Assembly: GCF_021647475.1 (NCBI RefSeq)
Contig: NZ_JAKIUR010000012.1
Span: 1 to 63,373, forward strand
Source of the DNA: Lutibacter sp.
GTDB taxonomy: Bacteria > Bacteroidota > Bacteroidia > Flavobacteriales > Flavobacteriaceae
Direction of reading: 5' to 3'
DNA length: 63,373 nt
A program made the translations under genes and the position numbers. Positions 9,119-17,766 of the stretch are shown here, piece by piece (position 1 is the first letter of the stretch; the number at the start of each line of letters is the position of its first letter). Under the pieces are notes generated by a model. The model saw only the letters and a list, made by a program, of their open reading frames with translations, had not been told where the DNA came from and searched no databases.

Positions 9119-10165
9119 TTATCTAGCAACTCGACCTGAGGAGTCTCCTCCCATTAATTTATTTACTTCATCAACAGTTACTAAATTTGCATCTCCTTTT
9201 ATCGTGTGTTTTAAACAAGATGCTGCTACTGCAAAGTCCAATGCGTTTTGGTCATCTTCTGGATATTTTAACAATCCATAAATTAAACCTCCCATAAAAC
9301 TATCACCACCTCCAACTCTATCTACAATATCTGTAATTTGGTATTGACGTGTTTTGTGCATTTTTTTACCATCGTATAAAACGCCAGCCCAAGTATTATG
9401 TGAGGCCGAAATAGAACCACGCAATGTTGTAATTACTTTTTTAGCTCTTGGGAATTTTTCCATCATTTGTTGACAAACAGATAAAAAAGCTTCTGCCTTT
9501 ATATTTTGCCCTTCAGTTTGTACACTAATACCTTCTGGTTTAATTCCAAAGTGCATTTCTGCATCTTCTTCATTTCCTAAAATAATATCACAATAAGAAG
9601 TCAATTCTGCCATAATTCCTTCACGATGTGCAGCATCACAAAATTTCCAAAGTTTGGCTCGGTAATTTAAATCGGTTGAAATGGTCAATCCTAATTTGCT
9701 TGCCACTTTTACAGCTTCTAAACAAACATCAGCAGCACCTTGAGAAATAGCAGGTGTAATTCCTGTCCAATGAAACCATTCAGCACCATCAAAAACTTCC
9801 TCCCAATTAATCATTCCAGATTTAATTTCTGACATTGCTGAGTATGCTCTGTCATAAACTACTTTAGAACCTCTACTGACAGCTCCTGTTTCTAAAAAGT
9901 AGATACCTAATCTATCGCCACCCCAAATAATTTTATCTATTCCCACGCCTCTTTTACGCATTTCCATCATCGCACATTGTCCTATATCATTTTTAGGCAA
10001 ACGGGTTACAAAATCTACAGATATACCATAATTTGCTAAAGAAACGGCTACATTGGATTCTCCACCTCCATAAACAACATCAAAATTATTGGCTTGTGAA
10101 AATCTTAAAAATCCTTGCGGAGACAATCTTAACATGATTTCTCCAAATGTTACTACTTTACTCAT
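9119..10165 (-). CDS. kdgK: 2-keto-3-deoxygluconate kinase
   Basis: PfkB/ribokinase-family sugar kinase of 348 residues that phosphorylates KDG to KDPG. Visible motifs are GEIMLRLSP at the N-terminus, the substrate-loop GGGESNVAVSLAN, and the C-terminal anion-hole motif DRVGGGDSF with the catalytic Asp. Its neighbours are the KDPG aldolase side of the pathway downstream and the SDR reductase side upstream, so KDG is the expected substrate. The spacing to the esterase gene upstream is 2 bases, indicating tight coupling. Confidence 0.92.
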   Translation of the reverse strand: MSKVVTFGEIMLRLSPQGFLRFSQANNFDVVYGGGESNVAVSLANYGISVDFVTRLPKNDIGQCAMMEMRKRGVGIDKIIWGGDRLGIYFLETGAVSRGSKVVYDRAYSAMSEIKSGMINWEEVFDGAEWFHWTGITPAISQGAADVCLEAVKVASKLGLTISTDLNYRAKLWKFCDAAHREGIMAELTSYCDIILGNEEDAEMHFGIKPEGISVQTEGQNIKAEAFLSVCQQMMEKFPRAKKVITTLRGSISASHNTWAGVLYDGKKMHKTRQYQITDIVDRVGGGDSFMGGLIYGLLKYPEDDQNALDFAVAASCLKHTIKGDANLVTVDEVNKLMGGDSSGRVAR

Positions 10166-10167
10166 TT

Positions 10168-11046
10168 TTAATTATTTTTTTTAAAATCCAGATTGTCCAA
10201 AAAATTCCACATTTGGATATTTACTTTTTGTTTTTCTTTATCAGAAAATTTACCATGTTTACCATTTGGAACAGTTATAAATTTTGTTTTAACACCAAAG
10301 GATATCATTTTTTTAGCCAATTCCAAAGATTGAGAATAAGGAACAATAGGATCAGAGTCACCATGAACAATAAATAGTGGTGGGCTGTTTTTTGTTATAT
10401 AGTATAAAGGAGATACAGATTTTACAAATTCTAGATTTCCAAATCCATCACCTAACCATCGTTTGGCTGATCCCCATTTATTTAATGGGACTAAATCTGT
10501 AACCCCATATTTGTCAATAATGGCAGCAACATTGATTTCTCCACTATACGTACAGTTAGTATCAAACCTTTTATCATTTGCCAGTAGTCCTGCCATAAGG
10601 GCTAAATGACCACCAGAGGAACTACCCATGATAACAATTTTTTTAGTATCAATATTTAATTCTTGAGCATGAGCGTATATATAAATTAAAGCACAGCGAA
10701 CATCTTCAATAGCTGCTGGAGCTGGAGCAACGTCAACTAAACGATATTCTACATTGGCGACAGCATACCCATTTTTAAAAAATGAACTATAACCAGTTTG
10801 AGATTCTTTGACACCATGATTCCACCCACCACCATGAATATTTATGACTACTGGGGTAGGTTTTTCGGATTTCGGATTGGCATATAAATCCATGCGACCA
10901 TTCCAACCGTCAACTTTGGTATAAATAACATTTATCTGTGCCTGATAACCTTCAGGGAATTTCACAAGCTTATATTCCTCGTCCTGACTGTATGTAGTAC
11001 TGGATAAATTTATTAAAGTGATGAATAAAAAAATAAGTTTTTTCAT
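10168..11046 (-). CDS. Secreted alpha/beta-hydrolase esterase (acetyl esterase-like)
   Basis: Alpha/beta-hydrolase of the BD-FAE/lipase-esterase group. The oxyanion-hole motif HGGGWNHG and the nucleophile elbow MGSSSGGH are present. Late Asp (HGDSDPIVP) and His (NGKHGKF) complete a Ser-Asp-His triad. The chosen start, ATG 11046, gives a clean signal peptide (MKKLIFLFITLINLSS, cleavage near TYSQ). The frame stays open upstream to 11112, but those 22 residues would precede the signal peptide and are unlikely. Being exported and inside an alginate operon, it may remove acyl groups such as O-acetyl from alginate; this is inference. Substrate specificity cannot be read from the sequence. Confidence 0.8.
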   Translation of the reverse strand: MKKLIFLFITLINLSSTTYSQDEEYKLVKFPEGYQAQINVIYTKVDGWNGRMDLYANPKSEKPTPVVINIHGGGWNHGVKESQTGYSSFFKNGYAVANVEYRLVDVAPAPAAIEDVRCALIYIYAHAQELNIDTKKIVIMGSSSGGHLALMAGLLANDKRFDTNCTYSGEINVAAIIDKYGVTDLVPLNKWGSAKRWLGDGFGNLEFVKSVSPLYYITKNSPPLFIVHGDSDPIVPYSQSLELAKKMISFGVKTKFITVPNGKHGKFSDKEKQKVNIQMWNFLDNLDFKKNN

Positions 11047-11143
11047 ATAGGTTAAGACTTCTAAATTGTAATATTTCTTTAATTGTGATAGAAAAACTAC
11101 ACCAATTTTCAAATTAACTATAAATTTAAAATCAACTATAAAT

Positions 11144-11908
11144 TTAAATTCCTAAAGCTTGTCCACCCCCAATTTGAATAGTTTCAGCTGTTATAAAAGA
11201 TGCATCTTTACTAGCTAAAAATGACACAACGGAAGCTACTTCTTGTGGTTGCCCTAATCTTCCAAGCATAATATTATTCTTCCATGAAGCAAAAACTTCT
11301 GGCTTGGTTGATTTAATTTGAGCATGGAATGGAGTATCAATTGTACCAGGAGATACTGCATTTACTCTAATTCCATATTCAGCTAAATCTTTTGCTAAAG
11401 CTCTTGTTATAGTATGAACTCCTGCTTTAGATGTTCCGTAAATTCCAGCTCCCGGTCCTCCAGCATTCCAAGCTGCATTCGATGTGTAATTAATTATGGA
11501 AGCATTTTCTCCTTTTTTAAGGAAAGGAATAGCAGCTCTTGATGCAAAAAATACTGAATCAAGGTTTAAAGCCATTACAAATCTATAAAATTCAGTTGTC
11601 ATTTCTTCAAATCGAGATCTACCACCTAATCCACCTGCATTATTTACAAGAAGGTCAATTTTACCATACTTTTTCCCGATTGTATTTATATTAGAAGTTA
11701 CAGCTTCATCATTTGTAACATCAAATCCATAATATTCTGCAGTAATTCCTTCTGCAGTAAGTTCTTCTACTCTTTTAGCTCCTGCTTCATCCTCAATACC
11801 GTTTAAAACTACGGTATATCCATCTTTACCCAATCGTTTTGCTACTTCAAAACCTATTCCGCCAGTAGCTCCTGTGATTACTGCTACTTTACTTTTTAAA
11901 TTACTCAT
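11144..11908 (-). CDS. SDR-family oxidoreductase, probable DEH reductase
   Basis: Classical short-chain dehydrogenase of 254 residues. It has the Rossmann nucleotide motif TGATGGIG (residues 13-20), NNAGG, a catalytic Ser and YGTSK (Tyr and Lys) near residue 160, and the ending IGGGQALGI. In flavobacterial alginate clusters an SDR at this place reduces 4-deoxy-L-erythro-5-hexoseulose uronate (DEH) to KDG, which feeds the adjacent KDG kinase. The NAD(H) or NADP(H) preference cannot be decided here. It lies 27 bases downstream of the MFS transporter gene. Confidence 0.85.
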   Translation of the reverse strand: MSNLKSKVAVITGATGGIGFEVAKRLGKDGYTVVLNGIEDEAGAKRVEELTAEGITAEYYGFDVTNDEAVTSNINTIGKKYGKIDLLVNNAGGLGGRSRFEEMTTEFYRFVMALNLDSVFFASRAAIPFLKKGENASIINYTSNAAWNAGGPGAGIYGTSKAGVHTITRALAKDLAEYGIRVNAVSPGTIDTPFHAQIKSTKPEVFASWKNNIMLGRLGQPQEVASVVSFLASKDASFITAETIQIGGGQALGI

Positions 11909-11935
11909 ATTTCTAAATTTTATTAATTTTTAATT

Positions 11936-13408
11936 TTATTTTATCTTCTCAATTTTACCTATTGTCATAAATATAGAGATTAATGATAATGGAACTAATG
12001 CACCCAGCAAACCAAACAATAATGGCCAACTTGTGATATAGCCTGCAAACTTAATTGCTAATATTGTACCCAATACCGCAGATGCACCACCTAAACCTGC
12101 TAATGATCCAACTGATTTTCCGCCATGTAAATCACTAGGTAATGTTTGAATATTAGTCATTGTAAATTGGAAACCTCCAAGAACAAAAGCCATTAATATA
12201 ACTGCTAAAGGAGCATTTGGAACCATAACAGCTGCAATAATAGATGGAATTATAATTGCTCCCCCTAAGACCATTGCTGTTTTTCTAGCTTTATCAACTG
12301 TTGATCCTTTACGAATTAAATATCCTGAAAACCATCCACCTGCAACACTTCCAATCATTGCTCCCACATAAGGAACCCATGCTGAAAAGGCTAATTCTTT
12401 AATGTTTAAACCGAATTCTTCCACTAAATACATTGGCAAAAAAGTAACAAACATCCACCAAATAGGATCAAGAAAAAATCTTCCTAATATTACAGAATAA
12501 TTCTTTTTATTAGCTAGTAATTGTCCCCATGTTTTACCAACTTCAATTTCTTCAGTATTATTATTAGATTCTGACTTTTTACTTAAAATATATTCTCGTT
12601 CCTCATCAGTAATCCAAGGGTGATCTTTTGGACCTTTCTTATTTATAATAAGCCATGGAATTAACCACAAAAGACCTAAACCACCAATTACAACAAAAGT
12701 AAGTTTCCATCCAATTGCCATATATAACATTAAAATAATTATTGGGGCTAATATAGAACCAATAGATGCAGCAGCCCCAAAAAGACCTTGTGCAAAAGCA
12801 CGTTCCTTTTGTGGAAACCATTCCGCATTACTCTTTGTGGCTCCAGGCCATGGACCTGCTTCTCCTAAACCAAGCATCATCCTAAATCCAGTTAAAGATA
12901 CTTTTCCTTGTGCTAGTGAAGTAAAAGAATCGGCAATACCCCATAAGAAAACTGAAACTACAAAACCTTTACGAGTTCCTATTCTATCATATAATTTTCC
13001 AGAAAAAAGTTGACTAAAACCATAGGCAATCATAAAGAAAATTGTAATAAGACCTAACTCTTCCTTTGCTTGTTTTGAAGCTACTTCAGGGCTTGCATCT
13101 TTATCTACAATACCTAATTCATAAGCAATTCCTTCACGATTAACAGCAATTTTACCATCTTCTTTAAAAGTGATAAATTTAGGTTTCTGAATAATTTCCT
13201 TTCCCCGCTTTGAAACTAAACGATAGGTATTATCCTCAGCTATAAACTGAGCCTGATTCTCATTTAGATTAACATTAATATCATCTACTAATTTATATTC
13301 AATATTAGCGACCCACATATAATTCAACGTACCTCTATCAAGGTAATTTATAATGGTAATAAGCATTATTAAACCAATAATTACCCACCTTAATCCTTTT
13401 ATCTTCAT
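11936..13408 (-). CDS. MFS transporter, hexuronate/DEH importer-like
   Basis: Major facilitator of the anion:cation symporter group that includes ExuT-type hexuronate carriers. It has 490 residues and about 12 membrane segments. The first segment ends in NYLDRGTLNYMW; LYDRIGTRKG marks the 2-3 loop and GLGEAGPWPG segment 4. Unusual is a hydrophilic insert of about 80 residues (roughly 32-115) between segments 1 and 2, predicted to face the periplasm. It is the first gene of the catabolic operon, after a 221-base leader. The likely cargo is the unsaturated uronate monomer or DEH reaching the inner membrane; this follows from context. Confidence 0.85.
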   Translation of the reverse strand: MKIKGLRWVIIGLIMLITIINYLDRGTLNYMWVANIEYKLVDDINVNLNENQAQFIAEDNTYRLVSKRGKEIIQKPKFITFKEDGKIAVNREGIAYELGIVDKDASPEVASKQAKEELGLITIFFMIAYGFSQLFSGKLYDRIGTRKGFVVSVFLWGIADSFTSLAQGKVSLTGFRMMLGLGEAGPWPGATKSNAEWFPQKERAFAQGLFGAAASIGSILAPIIILMLYMAIGWKLTFVVIGGLGLLWLIPWLIINKKGPKDHPWITDEEREYILSKKSESNNNTEEIEVGKTWGQLLANKKNYSVILGRFFLDPIWWMFVTFLPMYLVEEFGLNIKELAFSAWVPYVGAMIGSVAGGWFSGYLIRKGSTVDKARKTAMVLGGAIIIPSIIAAVMVPNAPLAVILMAFVLGGFQFTMTNIQTLPSDLHGGKSVGSLAGLGGASAVLGTILAIKFAGYITSWPLLFGLLGALVPLSLISIFMTIGKIEKIK

Positions 13409-13563
13409 GTTTAACTGTTTTATTTTTAGATTCTTTTAAACAATACAATCTTATATTCATTTTTATTTTTGATAAATACTTAAGTTAAAATTATATTGAA
13501 TTTATTGAATTAAGTTATTAAAATATTTTTTTAATAGCACTTATTCTATATTAATATGTGACG

Positions 13564-13574
13564 TTCCCTCCTAA
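13564..13574 (-). promoter_or_regulatory. GC-rich leader motif shared with the SusC leader
   Basis: The minus strand reads TTAGGAGGGAA, 156 bases upstream of the MFS start. The same 11-mer is 179 bases upstream of the SusC start (21032-21042). Here no start codon follows at SD distance. A weak hairpin (GAAGA/TCTTC, 590-615) lies next to it. Function unknown. Confidence 0.4.
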
Positions 13575-13629
13575 TTAAATTCATTATTTGAAGATTATCT
13601 GTACAAAATCTCTTCATTTTTATTTAAAA

Positions 13630-14331
13630 TTATTCTTTATAACAATATTGATATAATTCTGTAAAATGAATTTTTAATTTTTCTTTAGCATCACTAGAAT
13701 TTTGATTTTTAATAGCATCAAAAATGGCTTGATGTTCCTCAATTCCCAATAATGCTCTGTCTTTATCACAAACGTGATACTTATCAAAATTAGTAATAAT
13801 ACCTGGCGTAATAATTAACATCAATTTATTTAAAGTGCTATTACCACTTGCTTTTGCAATTGCTAAATGAAATAATAAATCTTCTTGAACTGCATTTTCA
13901 CCATTTAAAACTTTTTCTTTATAAGCATTTAATGCAGACTCCATTTGTACCAAGTTTTTTTCACTTCTACGAAGAGCGGCTAAGCCAGCAGATTTTAATT
14001 CTAACAAAATTCTAGTTTCAACTAATGCTTTAAAATTTGGATCTTGTAAACTTAAAATATCGTCTACCATACCATTTAAAGCTATGACTCCAATATTAGC
14101 AACAAAAGTTCCGCTTTGAGGAATTGATTTTAACAAACCATAATATTCAAGTTTTTGAATAGCTTCCCTTACATTACTTCTAGTTACCTCAAATTTTTCA
14201 GACAACATTCTCTCCGAAGGTAATTTGTCTTCTGGTTCCAAATTTTTAAAATTTATTAAATCTCTAATTTTGGAGATTATTAAATTTTGAACTTCCAGAT
14301 TGTCGCTTTTTGTTATTAAATCTAACTTCAT
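13630..14331 (-). CDS. GntR-family (FadR/UxuR subfamily) transcriptional regulator of the alginate locus
   Basis: Regulator of 233 residues. The N-terminal winged helix-turn-helix (about 15-80) has PSERMLSEKFEVTRSNVREAI, the GntR signature. The C-terminal all-helical FCD ligand domain (about 90-225) has the metal/ligand residues in EDLLFHLAIAKASGN, the His in EEHQAIFDAI and a final HF. UxuR, ExuR and LgoR of this subfamily sense uronate intermediates and bind TTGGTATACCAA-like palindromes. The same palindrome type overlaps two promoters of this locus (21149-21186 and 23916-23940). It is the only regulator gene seen in the locus and sits between the SusCD operon and the catabolic operon. A repressor released by a KDG- or DEH-like ligand is inferred. 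Confidence 0.9.
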   Translation of the reverse strand: MKLDLITKSDNLEVQNLIISKIRDLINFKNLEPEDKLPSERMLSEKFEVTRSNVREAIQKLEYYGLLKSIPQSGTFVANIGVIALNGMVDDILSLQDPNFKALVETRILLELKSAGLAALRRSEKNLVQMESALNAYKEKVLNGENAVQEDLLFHLAIAKASGNSTLNKLMLIITPGIITNFDKYHVCDKDRALLGIEEHQAIFDAIKNQNSSDAKEKLKIHFTELYQYCYKE

Positions 14332-14340
14332 ATTTAAATA

Positions 14341-14352
14341 ATGGTTAACTAA
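14341..14352. promoter_or_regulatory. Possible degenerate autoregulatory operator upstream of gntR
   Basis: ATGGTTAACTAA lies 10 bases upstream of the regulator start codon. It matches the locus operator TTGGTnnACCAA at 8 of 10 fixed positions. Single copy, so chance is not excluded. Confidence 0.3.
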
Positions 14353-14430
14353 ATTTTTTTGCTAAAATTATGAAAATCTAAAATAGTAAATTTACTTCTC
14401 TATTTATAGCAATTCTCAACAATATCAATT

Positions 14431-15345
14431 CTAATGTGTTACAACTAAAGAATAATATTTAACTCTTGCAAATGAATCTTTATTTTTACTGACTAAATAA
14501 TTTCCCGCTTTAAAATAATTTTCGAAAACTCCCCATTTTTGAATGCTAATATCATCATATACTACAGATGCATTATCATTTAAAATCACTTCCATTTTAT
14601 CTTTTGAAACTTTAACTTCTAAGGTGAATTTATCAAACCCAACATATTCTGGAAAAGTATAACCATCATCATCACCCCACGAATTAGTTTTTAAAATATC
14701 AATAGCATTCGTATTTAAATCTTTTAAAACTTTTGTTTTAACCCTAACTTTTCCATCTACCCAATAAATTTTTAACATTGGAGGTGCATTGTTATCACTT
14801 TGTCCTATCAAATCACGCTGAGCATTGGTCAATCTTCCATGAATTTGCATAATAATGGCTCTGTTATAATCACCATTCTCATCCATTGAAATCTCATCCA
14901 TTGATAATACTCCTTTTATATTACCTCCTTGAGCAAAAGTCCAATTTACATTTAAATTATTTGGATCTATCAACTCTCTTAATTCAGTTCTTGAATAGGA
15001 AGTATTAGAAGTGGTAGCTCCTGGATAGGTATAAAACACAATGGCTCCATTAATAGAATCATTATACATAAATGGTTTTAACGTTTCATTGGTTGCATAA
15101 TCCAATATTTCTGGAGGATACACTTCTGTTGGATTTCCTATAGGAAGCGTAACTTTCCAATGGCTTAAATCAATTTTGGGTAATTTATAATCACTTGAAT
15201 TACCTCCCTGATTGTTATCAGCAGGCGTAATATACTCACCTCCTGACTTATTCGGTACATTTTCTTGACAGCTTACACTAATGCTCAATAAGAGCATTAG
15301 TGTCACTGTAATTATATAATTCAAACAAATTATAATTTTTCTCAT
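14431..15345 (-). CDS. Alginate lyase, PL7 family, lipoprotein (second copy)
   Basis: PL7 jelly-roll lyase of 304 residues. It has a lipoprotein signal (lipobox VSC near residue 26), a Gly/Asn-rich linker, then SRTELREL, IMQIHG with the catalytic Gln and His, and YFKAGNYLV with the catalytic Tyr. It is the last gene of the SusC-SusD-PKD-PL7 unit, so it is probably the surface endolyase working with the importer. The other PL7 (6185-7123) is in the catabolic operon. The two are clearly diverged, which suggests different cut-site or chain-length preference rather than a recent duplication. Confidence 0.92.
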   Translation of the reverse strand: MRKIIICLNYIITVTLMLLLSISVSCQENVPNKSGGEYITPADNNQGGNSSDYKLPKIDLSHWKVTLPIGNPTEVYPPEILDYATNETLKPFMYNDSINGAIVFYTYPGATTSNTSYSRTELRELIDPNNLNVNWTFAQGGNIKGVLSMDEISMDENGDYNRAIIMQIHGRLTNAQRDLIGQSDNNAPPMLKIYWVDGKVRVKTKVLKDLNTNAIDILKTNSWGDDDGYTFPEYVGFDKFTLEVKVSKDKMEVILNDNASVVYDDISIQKWGVFENYFKAGNYLVSKNKDSFARVKYYSLVVTH

Positions 15346-15434
15346 TTCACTTTTCTACTTTATTATCCTAAACACTAATACTAAATATGTTTTATCGGAA
15401 GTTATTCACACTTCCTAGTTATACCATTTTACAA

Positions 15435-16295
15435 CTATGGTAAAGCAAGTGAAAAGTCATCTACTCTGCACTCAACACCTTCATTTATAATTAAAATAGC
15501 TATCGTCTCATTAGCTCCTGTATTGAATGGAATATCTACCCTAACATAGGCATTTGCATCGGTTTGATCAGTTCCAACATAATTAGCAAGGGTTGCACCT
15601 GCAACTTGACTTAAATCTGTTATGGAACCTCCTAAAACACTAACGGTTAATGATCCAGTACCACTAGTTTTCATTGTATAATAATACGTTAAAATATAAT
15701 CAGTGTTTGCAGATAATTTCAATTCTTGATAAGCTACACGATCTCCCGCAGATGGAAATTTAGCTGCTTGAGAACCACTATTTACAGGACTAGAAGTAAT
15801 TTGAATTACACCTCCTAAACTTGTCCTCCATGAATCTCTACCATCTCCTGTTCCATCAGGAAGTGAATTATCTTCAAAGCCTGCCTCAAGAATATTTGGT
15901 AATAAAGCTGCTGGTACCGGTGGCTGAACAACTTCTATAACTTGACTATCTGTACTTACTACATCTAATTTATCTGAAGCAGTCAAAGTAACCGTATAAC
16001 TTCCCTCTCCTGAGAATGTATGAACAGGGTCAACTTCTGTTGATGAACTACCATCTCCAAAATCCCAAGCATAAGTTGTTGCACTAGTTGAGGTATTGGC
16101 AAAGGTATAAATTTTCCATGCATCTACATCACCTGAACCTTGACTGTATACAAAACTAGAAGAAGGTGGTGTAGCATCAGGAATAGAATTAGCTTCTATT
16201 GGATCAAATTGGCCATCATTTATACAGCTATTTAACATTAGGACAGTTACAATTGCAACTAAAGCCCATAAACTATTTTTGATTAGATTTTTCAT
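15435..16295 (-). CDS. PKD-domain outer-membrane lipoprotein, alginate-binding candidate
   Basis: Lipoprotein (lipobox LNSC near residue 23) of 286 residues. A PKD domain covers about residues 45-125, with the hallmark YAWDFGDGSSS and a later GEGSYTVTLTASD. A beta-sandwich follows to the end, resembling a carbohydrate-binding module. It lies directly after SusD, where SusE/SusF-like surface glycan-binding proteins are normally encoded, so a role in holding alginate for SusCD is likely. No catalytic motif is seen. The binding role is inferred from position and fold. Confidence 0.75.
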   Translation of the reverse strand: MKNLIKNSLWALVAIVTVLMLNSCINDGQFDPIEANSIPDATPPSSSFVYSQGSGDVDAWKIYTFANTSTSATTYAWDFGDGSSSTEVDPVHTFSGEGSYTVTLTASDKLDVVSTDSQVIEVVQPPVPAALLPNILEAGFEDNSLPDGTGDGRDSWRTSLGGVIQITSSPVNSGSQAAKFPSAGDRVAYQELKLSANTDYILTYYYTMKTSGTGSLTVSVLGGSITDLSQVAGATLANYVGTDQTDANAYVRVDIPFNTGANETIAILIINEGVECRVDDFSLALP

Positions 16296-16312
16296 TGTTA
16301 ATGTGTTTTATA

Positions 16313-17755
16313 TTAGTAACCAGGGTTTTGCTTTAAAACACCCTTACTTAAGTTAATTTCTCTTTGTGGAATAGGTAATAACAAATCTGTTGCTGTAAAA
16401 CTTCCACCTGTTGCTGTAGAAAATGCTGATAACACATTTTGAGCTTCATTAAATCGAATTAAATCAAACAATCTTTGATCCTCAAATGCAAGTTCAACAC
16501 GTCTTTCGTCTAATAATTCTTGCTTAGTAATTGGGTCAGGAGCATCTATAGTTGGCATACCTGCTCTTAACCGAATTGCATTAAATGAATCTCTTGCTGC
16601 TTGAGACGTTGTAGAGGCACCTCCAGCCATAATAGCTTCAACATGCATTAAAAGCACATCAGCATAACGTAACACTATCCAGTCATTTCCTGCTTTAGTT
16701 GGATCTGTAGATGTTGGTGCAATACCTAATGAAGCATCTCCATTTGGTAAATATTTTACTACTTGATATTGTGTTGGCTGTCCAACATCTTGGCGATATG
16801 AATATGGTGTTCTATTACCTCCTAAATTATCTAAAGCATTTCTCACATCTTCAGTTGTATAATTTACACCACTAGTTCTACCAACACCATTTAGCCATTC
16901 TGCAGAAAAATTTTCACTATCTTGTGAATCACCTTCATATCCAATAGCAAAGATAATTTCATCGTTTAATTCATTATAAAATACATCTTTAAAATTAGGT
17001 TCTAATGCAAACCCACTTCCCATAACATCTTCACATAAAGTTTGTGCTTCTAAATAGTTAGTCCCTTCAGTTAAATATACTTTAGCTAATAATGCTTGTG
17101 CAGCCGCTTTTGAGGCTCTTGTTTTATAAGCATTATCTAAACTACCTACAGCTACTAATAAATCGCTTTCAATTAAACTATAAACTTCAGATGTTGCTGC
17201 TCTAGTATACTGAACGTCAGTATCTTCAGTTGAAATAACAGAGGTAACTAAAGGAATCTCTCCATACAAACGGACGAGATTAAAATACGCATAGGCTCGA
17301 ACAAATTTTGCTTCTCCTTCAATCCTAGCTCTATTCTCATCTGATGCTACGTCTAAATTTGCTAAAACGGTATTGGCTCTAAATATTACATTGTAAAAAC
17401 TTGTGTAATAGTCTGCAACAATGCCATTTGTTGCTTCAATAGCATAATTCTCAAATTGAGCAGCTTCTCCTTCACTACTTTTTGTCCTGGTATTATCACT
17501 ACGCATTTCAGTAAGGTAAAACTCATATTGTAAAGCATGGTTATCACCAGTTCTTGTAGAGTTAACACCCTGAAGACCATCGTACATATTAACCAGTGCT
17601 CCTTCTAAATCTGAATCATTTTGAAAAAATGTGGCAGAATTTAACACAGAAATTGGTGCTGGGCTCAAATAATCCTGACAAGATGTTAAAGTAAAAAACA
17701 CGAGACCTACTATTACTATATCTTTTAATTTTAGTTTATTAATTATATTTTTCAT
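16313..17755 (-). CDS. SusD-like outer-membrane glycan-binding lipoprotein
   Basis: SusD/RagB-family lipoprotein of 480 residues with lipobox LTSC (Cys near residue 26) followed by the typical DYLSPAPIS. Helical TPR-like repeats contain ARAYAYFNLVRLYGEIPLV, and the C-terminal region has ELLDERRVELAFEDQRLFDLIR and the end LSKGVLKQNPGY, all typical of the family. It forms the lid over the SusC channel and binds oligo-alginate. It is separated from SusC by 11 bases. Confidence 0.95.
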   Translation of the reverse strand: MKNIINKLKLKDIVIVGLVFFTLTSCQDYLSPAPISVLNSATFFQNDSDLEGALVNMYDGLQGVNSTRTGDNHALQYEFYLTEMRSDNTRTKSSEGEAAQFENYAIEATNGIVADYYTSFYNVIFRANTVLANLDVASDENRARIEGEAKFVRAYAYFNLVRLYGEIPLVTSVISTEDTDVQYTRAATSEVYSLIESDLLVAVGSLDNAYKTRASKAAAQALLAKVYLTEGTNYLEAQTLCEDVMGSGFALEPNFKDVFYNELNDEIIFAIGYEGDSQDSENFSAEWLNGVGRTSGVNYTTEDVRNALDNLGGNRTPYSYRQDVGQPTQYQVVKYLPNGDASLGIAPTSTDPTKAGNDWIVLRYADVLLMHVEAIMAGGASTTSQAARDSFNAIRLRAGMPTIDAPDPITKQELLDERRVELAFEDQRLFDLIRFNEAQNVLSAFSTATGGSFTATDLLLPIPQREINLSKGVLKQNPGY

Positions 17756-17766
17756 AATTGTTCTTT

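Noticed and set aside
13564..13615. Antisense small RNA in the MFS leader like that in the SusC leader
   Set aside because: The hairpin is only about 5 bp and no plus-strand TAnnTTTG box was found upstream.
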